A stretch of 5,098 bases of DNA from Thermoguttaceae bacterium (lineage in GTDB: Bacteria > Planctomycetota > Planctomycetia > Pirellulales > Thermoguttaceae): NCBI GenBank assembly GCA_024653385.1, contig JANLFZ010000097.1:10110-15207 (forward strand). The letters run 5' to 3'. A program made the position numbers and the translations under genes. Shown here in pieces: positions 1 through 3,868 of the stretch (positions are counted from its first letter, which is position 1; each line of letters begins with the position of its first letter). Under the pieces are notes generated by a model, which was not told the DNA's origin, searched no databases, and saw nothing but the letters and a program-made list of their open reading frames with translations.

Positions 1-2
1 AC

Positions 3-335
3 GAGGAATTCTGCCGGGAACCGTATCACCCGGTGGCCGGAGATCTCACCAACTACCGCATCACCGACTTGCGCTATCACCGCGACCTGACCGGTGGGGC
101 ATACCTCGACCTGACGATGGTCGACCCGGCCGGCGAATGCATACGGCTGCGGTTCAAGAACCCCTCCGGTATTCAAATGCGGGGATGTCTCCCCTCGTTG
201 GTCGGGCCGGAAGTGCGCAACGTGAGCGGGCGGGGCTGGGACGGAGTGAGCGTGGTAGCCCGGTGCGCGTGCTGTAGCGAGGGGAGTTTCTCGTTCTGGG
301 CCGAAGAGGTCGTCGCCTTGCCCAACGGCACCTAG
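3..335 (+). CDS. Small protein of unknown function, 5' end probably outside the window
   Basis: I do not recognise the family with confidence. The frame is open from the first full codon at position 3 to a TAG at 333-335, giving 110 visible residues. A GTG at 33 could be an internal start giving 100 residues, but no good ribosome binding site lies just before it. The ten residues encoded upstream (EEFCREPYHP) look like protein sequence, so I favour a start left of the window. The visible chain is mostly short beta-strand-like stretches: LTNYRITDLRY, YLDLTMVD, IRLRFKNPSG, then a Gly-rich turn (GRGWDG), VSVVARC, and a closing strand around FSFWAEEVVAL. It has no signal peptide or membrane segment. 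This is the layout of a compact all-beta domain of about 110-125 residues, like many orphan or immunity-type small proteins, but that comparison is from memory and weak. A Cys cluster (CACC, visible residues 86-89) is unusual. The next gene is convergent, so it gives no functional hint. Confidence 0.62.
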   Translation, partial: EEFCREPYHPVAGDLTNYRITDLRYHRDLTGGAYLDLTMVDPAGECIRLRFKNPSGIQMRGCLPSLVGPEVRNVSGRGWDGVSVVARCACCSEGSFSFWAEEVVALPNGT

Positions 336-359
336 CGGAGTTCCGCCACAAGAAAACCG

Positions 360-392
360 CTGCCCCGCGGCACGGTCGGCGCCGCGGGGCAG
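360..392 (-). terminator. Intrinsic terminator of the Gfo/Idh oxidoreductase gene
   Basis: There is a perfect 12-bp inverted repeat: CTGCCCCGCGGC at 360-371 and its reverse complement at 381-392, with a 9-nt loop. Read on the minus strand, the hairpin starts 19 nt after the oxidoreductase stop codon and is followed by CGGTTTTCTTG, a short U-rich tract. That is the form of a Rho-independent terminator for the leftward gene. On the plus strand there is no T run after the hairpin, so termination of the 3-335 gene here is less certain, although a stem this stable may serve both convergent genes. Confidence 0.65.
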
Positions 393-411
393 TGCGTGGT
401 GTTGCCGTGCG

Positions 412-1722
412 TCAGTAGGGTTTGTACACCCCGGGGACCGGCATCGGGTAGTTGCCCTGCGCGTCGGGCATGGCGCGGGGGTTGGCGTCCCAGGCGAGTC
501 GCTCGGGGAACTCGTTGGGCCCCTTCTCGACCGCCTCATCCCACTTGACCACCTGGCCCGAGTACGTCGCCATGCGGCCCAACGTGGCCGTCATGCTCGA
601 CACGGCCCCGAACCAACCCTCGTTGAACGGCTTGCCGTCGCGAATGGCCTTGATCAGGTCGATGTGCTCCTGATCGTAGGGGTTGTTGCTCTCGAGCTTC
701 GGGCCGCCGCGGACCTCGACGCCTCGGTTTCCCTTGGTGCCGTGGACGAACTCCGAGACGCTGCTCCAGGTGTTGGGCTGCTGGCGGCACTGGCTGAAGC
801 ACTTCGTGCCGTCGGCATAGGTGAACTCGACGTAGTGGTGGTCGAAGATCTGGCCGATGCCCCGGTTGTTGCGGACCTGGCATCCGCCCATGCCGTTGGC
901 CTCGACCGGATGGGCCTTCTGCCAGTCGCCGTCCTTGCACATCACCCAGTTGGCGATGTCGATGTTGTGGACGTGCTGCTCGGTGATGTTGTCGCCCGAG
1001 AGCCAGCAGAAGTGGTACCAGTTGTGCACCTGGTACTGCATCTCGGTCATGCCGGGCTCGCGGCCGCGGATCCAGATCGCGCCGCCGTTCCAGTAGACGC
1101 GCAGAAACATCACGTCGCCCAGCTTGCCGTCGTGGATTTCCTGCACCCCGCGGATGTACCCGGCCTGATGATGGCGCTGAAGCCCCACGCCGACCTTCAG
1201 CCCCTTCTGATCGGCCATCTTGTTCGCGGCGACGAGGGTGCGATAGCCTGGCGCGTCGGTGCAGCAGGGCTTCTCCATGAACACATGCTTGCCCTTCTCG
1301 ATCGCGTAGGCGTAGTGGCTTGGCCGGAATCCCGGGGGCGCGGCCATCACCACCAGATCGATGCCGCAGTCGATCGCCTTCTGGTAGGCGTCCAGACCGA
1401 CGAACACCCGATCCGCGGGCACGTCGACCTGCTCGGGGAACTGGTTCTTCAACTGGCCGAGCGCGCCCTTGGCGCGATTCTCGAAGGCGTCGGCCACGGC
1501 CACCAGTTGGATCTGCTGCTTGAGCACGTGCTGCACGTTGAGGCAGTTCGCCGCGGCACCCGTCCCGCGCCCTCCGCAGCCCACCAGAGCGATCTTGATC
1601 CGGTCGGAACCCGCCGCGTGAACCGACTTGGCCAGATTGAGCCCGCCCACCATTGCCAATCCCGCGGCGCCGGCCGAGGTCGCCTTGAGGAATTCACGCC
1701 GAGTACGTTTCGCTTCACTCAT
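412..1722 (-). CDS. Tat-exported Gfo/Idh/MocA-family oxidoreductase
   Basis: This is a predicted NAD(P)-dependent sugar or polyol oxidoreductase (or redox-cofactor glycoside-cleaving enzyme) of 436 residues. Residues 1-36 form a twin-arginine signal: TRREFLK at 7-13, a hydrophobic stretch at about 14-31, and a likely signal-peptidase site after SVHA (33-36). Export in folded, cofactor-loaded form is therefore expected, as known for Zymomonas glucose-fructose oxidoreductase. The mature protein opens with a Rossmann strand and dinucleotide loop (ALVGCGGRGTG, 45-55), followed by the acidic VAVAD strand end (D78). The family EKP signature is at 150-152. The C-terminal alpha/beta domain carries EQHVHNID at 248-255, matching the family HxxD pattern with H252 and D255 as likely active-site residues. 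The length is normal for the secreted planctomycete-type members. The ATG at 1722 is preceded by AAGGAG with 7-nt spacing, and the Tat motif begins just after it, so the start is secure. The substrate cannot be read from sequence. The gene stands alone, with convergent and divergent neighbours. Confidence 0.95.
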   Translation of the reverse strand: MSEAKRTRREFLKATSAGAAGLAMVGGLNLAKSVHAAGSDRIKIALVGCGGRGTGAAANCLNVQHVLKQQIQLVAVADAFENRAKGALGQLKNQFPEQVDVPADRVFVGLDAYQKAIDCGIDLVVMAAPPGFRPSHYAYAIEKGKHVFMEKPCCTDAPGYRTLVAANKMADQKGLKVGVGLQRHHQAGYIRGVQEIHDGKLGDVMFLRVYWNGGAIWIRGREPGMTEMQYQVHNWYHFCWLSGDNITEQHVHNIDIANWVMCKDGDWQKAHPVEANGMGGCQVRNNRGIGQIFDHHYVEFTYADGTKCFSQCRQQPNTWSSVSEFVHGTKGNRGVEVRGGPKLESNNPYDQEHIDLIKAIRDGKPFNEGWFGAVSSMTATLGRMATYSGQVVKWDEAVEKGPNEFPERLAWDANPRAMPDAQGNYPMPVPGVYKPY

Positions 1723-1729
1723 CGAGGTG

Positions 1730-1735
1730 CTCCTT
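1730..1735 (-). promoter_or_regulatory. Ribosome binding site of the Gfo/Idh gene
   Basis: On the minus strand AAGGAG lies 7 nt before the ATG at 1722. It is the strongest Shine-Dalgarno sequence in the window, and it fixes the start just ahead of the Tat signal peptide. Confidence 0.8.
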
Positions 1736-1760
1736 GAGAAAGTCCAGTTCGGAAACCACG

Positions 1761-1790
1761 ATTTTCGGCCACCCCAGGCCGCGTTGTCAA
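1761..1790 (-). promoter_or_regulatory. Candidate sigma-70-type promoter of the Gfo/Idh gene
   Basis: On the minus strand a perfect -35 hexamer TTGACA (1790-1785) is followed after 18 nt by GAAAAT (1766-1761), which matches 4 of 6 positions of TATAAT. Transcription would start near 1754, giving a leader of about 30 nt that includes the ribosome binding site. The position is right for the 1722 start. The -10 match is modest and planctomycete promoter consensus is poorly defined, so this remains a candidate. Confidence 0.4.
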
Positions 1791-1829
1791 GCGACTCGGC
1801 GGCGTCTCGGGGGGCAATGAATTACACCA

Positions 1830-1883
1830 TCCGAGGGACATCCCATCGCACGATCGTCCGAGGTTCCATCGCTCCCCACGATC
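1830..1883. repeat. Imperfect tandem repeat, two units of about 26-27 bp
   Basis: Three short blocks occur in the same order twice: TCCGAGG (1830-1836 and 1857-1863), CCATCGC (1843-1849 and 1866-1872) and CACGATC (1849-1855 and 1877-1883). The inner spacing differs slightly between units, so this is a diverged tandem duplication. It lies about 40-95 bp upstream of the candidate -35 of the oxidoreductase gene. A paired binding site for a regulator is possible; this role is inferred from position only. Confidence 0.5.
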
Positions 1884-2081
1884 TATGCACGACCTTTTGA
1901 CCGATTTCGGGTATGGCCGACTTCCCCGCAATGACGCATTGTGGCGAGAATTCGGGCAAACCGGGAGAACTTTGCGTGCTCGGCAGACCGTTCCCAACCG
2001 CCCACTCCTGCTTGGCCGATGATCTTTCGTCGAGACACGCGGCGCATCACGTTGCCGGTTTGCCCCGCGTGCGAACGACGG

Positions 2082-2091
2082 GCCACGTGGC
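2082..2091. promoter_or_regulatory. 10-bp palindrome GCCACGTGGC, possible operator
   Basis: This is a perfect palindrome ending 24 bp before the GTG start of the 86-residue gene. It sits inside a wider, weaker inverted pair GTTGCC (2051-2056) and GGCAAC (2089-2094). Its place between a presumed promoter and the ribosome binding site would suit an operator, but a 10-bp palindrome in GC-rich DNA can arise by chance. Confidence 0.25.
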
Positions 2092-2101
2092 AACACAGTT
2101 C

Positions 2102-2109
2102 GAGGGGAG
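2102..2109 (+). promoter_or_regulatory. Ribosome binding site of the 86-residue protein gene
   Basis: GAGGGGAG lies 6 nt before the GTG at 2116. This purine-rich Shine-Dalgarno-like stretch is the main reason for choosing that GTG as the start. Confidence 0.55.
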
Positions 2110-2115
2110 TGCGAG

Positions 2116-2376
2116 GTGCCAAACGACGTCCCAACGGTCGATCAGGTCCGCAAGGTCGTGCTCGATGGCCTGCGCCAACTCGGCGCGGCCGACGTGGACG
2201 AAACGTCGATCGAAGAGAGCATTCTCGTCCGCCGGGGCTACTACGCCGGGCGCCGGTATTCCCTGAATGGGGCCTCGGCCCTGTGGCTGGCCGACCGAGG
2301 CGAGGTCTGGTTCCGCACCGCCGACGGCCGAACCCTGAAAACCCCGCTCTCTGCGCCCGCGCGCGACGCGGCCTGA
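2116..2376 (+). CDS. Conserved-looking small protein of unknown function (86 aa)
   Basis: I do not recognise the family. The GTG start at 2116 has a purine-rich ribosome binding site 6 nt upstream, and the frame ends at TGA 2374-2376. Residues 7-24 look like an amphipathic helix (TVDQVRKVVLDGLRQLGA). After an acidic linker (DVDETSIEES, 26-35) comes a strand-rich part: ILVRRGYYAGRRYS (36-49), ASALWLADRGEVWFRTADG (53-71) and TLKT (73-76). The Gly-Tyr-Tyr-x-Gly-Arg-Arg turn and the aromatic AlWLa/EVWFR strand pair look selected rather than random. The protein resembles short orphan proteins common in planctomycetes, recalled only by style. It has no signal peptide, membrane segment or Cys. It is probably a cytoplasmic monocistronic product: the oxidoreductase is divergent and the aminotransferase convergent. 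A frame open on the minus strand across it reads Arg-rich and is not credible. Confidence 0.75.
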   Translation: MPNDVPTVDQVRKVVLDGLRQLGAADVDETSIEESILVRRGYYAGRRYSLNGASALWLADRGEVWFRTADGRTLKTPLSAPARDAA

Positions 2377-2378
2377 GA

Positions 2379-2395
2379 CCGGGCCGTTGGCCCGG
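2379..2395. terminator. GC hairpin between convergent genes, possible bidirectional terminator
   Basis: CCGGGCC (2379-2385) and GGCCCGG (2389-2395) form a perfect 7-bp stem with a 3-nt GTT loop. It starts 2 bp after the stop of the 86-residue gene, in the 41-bp gap before the aminotransferase stop. A second small palindrome, CGGCATGCCG, follows at 2396-2405. Neither strand shows a T tract, so any terminator role rests on position and stem strength. Confidence 0.4.
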
Positions 2396-2417
2396 CGGCA
2401 TGCCGGCGCAGTCTCCG

Positions 2418-3536
2418 TTATCCGGTTTGTCGCGCCAGTTTGCGCAGCGCCTCGATCCCGCGCTGGATCGTCGCGTCGGCAGCCGCGTAGGAGAGGCGAA
2501 AGTGCGTGTCGCGGCGGCTGAAGACGTTGCCGGGAATAATCAGCAGCTTGTGCTCCGCGATGGCCTTGGCGACAAACTCCGTGCCCGTGCCCCACGGGAC
2601 CCGGGGAAACGCATAGAACGCCCCTCGCGGCGCGACCAGTTCATAGCAGTCGGAAAGCCCTTCGACGATCAGGTCCCGCTTGCGCCGATAGGCGTCGATC
2701 TGGGGGCCGACATCGACCTCCATCGCCGCGGCGGCGGCCCACTGGAACGGATGCGGGGCGCACACGAAGCTGTACTGCTGGAACTTGATCATCTGCTCGA
2801 TGATCTCGGCCGGCCCGTGCGCGAACCCCACGCGCCACCCCGGCATGCCGTAGGTCTTGCTGAAACCGTCGATCACCAGGGTCTTTGGGTTGTAGCGGGC
2901 AGGGGAGACGAACTGGCCGTCGTAGCAGAAATGCCGGTAAATCTCGTCGCTGATCAACAGCACGTTCCGCTCGGCCGCCAGTTGGGCCAGGGCTTGAACC
3001 TCCGCGTCGCAGGCCACCGCGCCGGTGGGATTGGCCGGACTGTTGACCACGATCGCCTTGGTCCGCGGAGTGATCGCGGCCGCCACCCGGCCGATGTCGA
3101 TGCGGAAGTCCGGATACGTGTCGACGAACACCGGCACGCCGCCGACCATCTTGACCAGCGCCTCGTACATCACGAAATACGGGTCGAAGATGATCACCTC
3201 GTCGCCGGGGTTCACCACGACGAGCACCGCCAGCACCAGCGCGCCGCTGGATCCCGAGGTGACGAACACGCGCCGGTCCGCATGACCGAAGCGCTGGTCG
3301 ATTTCCGCCTGAAGCTTGTCGCGCAGGACCGGCATGCCTTGCGTCAGGGCATAGCCGTTCTTGCGGCCCTCGATCGCCTCGACCGCCACGCGGCGCACCT
3401 GCTCGGGCACGTCGAAATCGGGCTGCCCGATCGACAGGTTGATCGGGTCGACCAGTTGGGCGCCAAGGTCGAATACCTTCCGAATTCCCGAAGCATCGAA
3501 ACTGTGCGTTCGATGGGCGAGCCAGCGGTGCGGCAT
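2418..3536 (-). CDS. PLP-dependent class I/II aminotransferase (aspartate aminotransferase-like)
   Basis: This fold-type I aminotransferase is predicted to transfer an amino group between an amino acid and a 2-oxo acid in the cytoplasm. With the ATG at 3536 it has 372 residues, normal for the family. The frame stays open upstream to 3728, but the extra 64 residues are Arg/Pro-rich without family character, while MPHRW...ASGIRKVFDL (1-24) is the usual N-terminus. Key features are INLSIGQPDFDVP (32-44), the PLP-phosphate loop TSGSSGAL (93-100), NSPANPTG (165-172, cofactor/substrate Asn169), SDEIY (196-200; Asp197 to the pyridine nitrogen, Tyr200 to O3'), FSKTYGMPGWR (225-235; Lys227 forms the Schiff base, Arg235 binds phosphate) and FRLSYA (346-351; Arg347 binds the substrate carboxylate). 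All catalytic residues are present. The exact substrate pair is not readable; a glutamate or alanine donor is likely. No Shine-Dalgarno sequence precedes the ATG. It runs in the same direction as the P5C dehydrogenase, after a 332-bp gap. Confidence 0.94.
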   Translation of the reverse strand: MPHRWLAHRTHSFDASGIRKVFDLGAQLVDPINLSIGQPDFDVPEQVRRVAVEAIEGRKNGYALTQGMPVLRDKLQAEIDQRFGHADRRVFVTSGSSGALVLAVLVVVNPGDEVIIFDPYFVMYEALVKMVGGVPVFVDTYPDFRIDIGRVAAAITPRTKAIVVNSPANPTGAVACDAEVQALAQLAAERNVLLISDEIYRHFCYDGQFVSPARYNPKTLVIDGFSKTYGMPGWRVGFAHGPAEIIEQMIKFQQYSFVCAPHPFQWAAAAAMEVDVGPQIDAYRRKRDLIVEGLSDCYELVAPRGAFYAFPRVPWGTGTEFVAKAIAEHKLLIIPGNVFSRRDTHFRLSYAAADATIQRGIEALRKLARQTG

Positions 3537-3868
3537 GGACGTGCGGGTCGCTGAAACAGGGGCAGGATAGGAGGGGGCCAGGCTAAAGCCGATCGGGCAT
3601 TGTAGCCCGCCCTGGGGCCCCCGTCGAGGCGTCTCTCGGGGGCCGCGGGGCCAAAAGCCGGCTGCGCTGTGGTCCGCGGCCGGTGGTTGCCGTGCCGACG
3701 CACGGTTTGAACATCGCGGTCCAAGCAACCGCGTGACGCTTCTTCAAGATTCCAAGGTCCCCTCCTCTGGTTTCGGCGATCGTTGGACCACTCCCCTTCG
3801 ACGCGGGATTTTCCCGCGGTGCATCGTGGGGCCAGTACTTCGCTGAACGCCTCCTCTTGGGTAGGCGA
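3537..3868. other. Non-coding gap rich in GC hairpins, 332 bp
   Basis: This region lies between the P5C dehydrogenase stop and the aminotransferase start, both on the minus strand. It holds three compact perfect stems: 3802-3818 (listed separately), GGCCCCCG 3616-3623 with CGGGGGCC 3637-3644 (8 bp, 13-nt loop), and CCGTGC 3690-3695 with GCACGG 3700-3705 (6 bp, 4-nt loop). A distant 7-bp pair GGTCCAA/TTGGACC sits at 3718-3724 and 3783-3789. Open frames crossing it are Arg/Pro/Ser-rich extensions in other frames and look non-coding. I found no clear promoter; a TATCCT on the minus strand (3569-3564) has no matching -35. It probably holds the dehydrogenase terminator and the aminotransferase promoter and leader. 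Confidence 0.6.
3802..3818 (-). terminator. Hairpin downstream of P5C dehydrogenase, possible terminator
   Basis: CGCGGGA (3802-3808) and TCCCGCG (3812-3818) make a perfect 7-bp stem with a 3-nt loop, 50 nt past the dehydrogenase stop codon on the minus strand. The sequence after it on that strand (TCGAAGGGG) is not U-rich, so it is at best a weak or Rho-assisted terminator, or a 3'-end stabilising hairpin. Confidence 0.35.

Larger units (their letters stand above)
1723..2115. other. Divergent intergenic region, 393 bp
   Basis: This stretch separates the leftward oxidoreductase gene from the rightward 86-residue gene and must hold both promoters. It contains the candidate leftward promoter at 1761-1790, an imperfect tandem repeat at 1830-1883, and a 10-bp palindrome at 2082-2091. 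Open frames across it (for example minus strand 1719-2096) translate to Arg/Pro/Ser-rich sequence without domain character, so I see no gene. No convincing -35/-10 pair was found for the rightward gene. Confidence 0.7.

Noticed and set aside
664..1737. A 357-residue plus-strand open frame opposite the Gfo/Idh gene
   Set aside because: It is an antisense shadow dominated by Val, Leu, Ala and Asp repeats caused by codon complementarity. The minus-strand gene has a ribosome binding site, a Tat signal and family motifs.
1719..2096. A 125-residue minus-strand open frame across the divergent intergenic region
   Set aside because: The translation is Arg/Pro/Ser-rich with no domain character, no convincing ribosome binding site was seen, and it overlaps the start region of the oxidoreductase gene.
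1883..2401. Minus-strand frames opposite the 86-residue gene (1883-2401 and 2047-2595)
   Set aside because: Both are Arg/Gly/Pro-rich. The plus-strand frame has a ribosome binding site and a plausible protein pattern, and the second frame also overlaps the aminotransferase in the wrong register.
1941..3554. A 537-residue plus-strand open frame opposite the aminotransferase
   Set aside because: It is antisense to a gene with all catalytic motifs intact. Its translation is rich in Arg, Asp, His and Pro without domain pattern, as expected when GC-rich codons are read backwards. It also runs through the small gene at 2116-2376 in another frame.
3690..3720. A T-loop-like GTTCAAACC on the minus strand, suggesting a tRNA
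   Set aside because: The flanking bases do not form a 5-bp T stem (two mismatches), and no acceptor or anticodon arm could be fitted around it.
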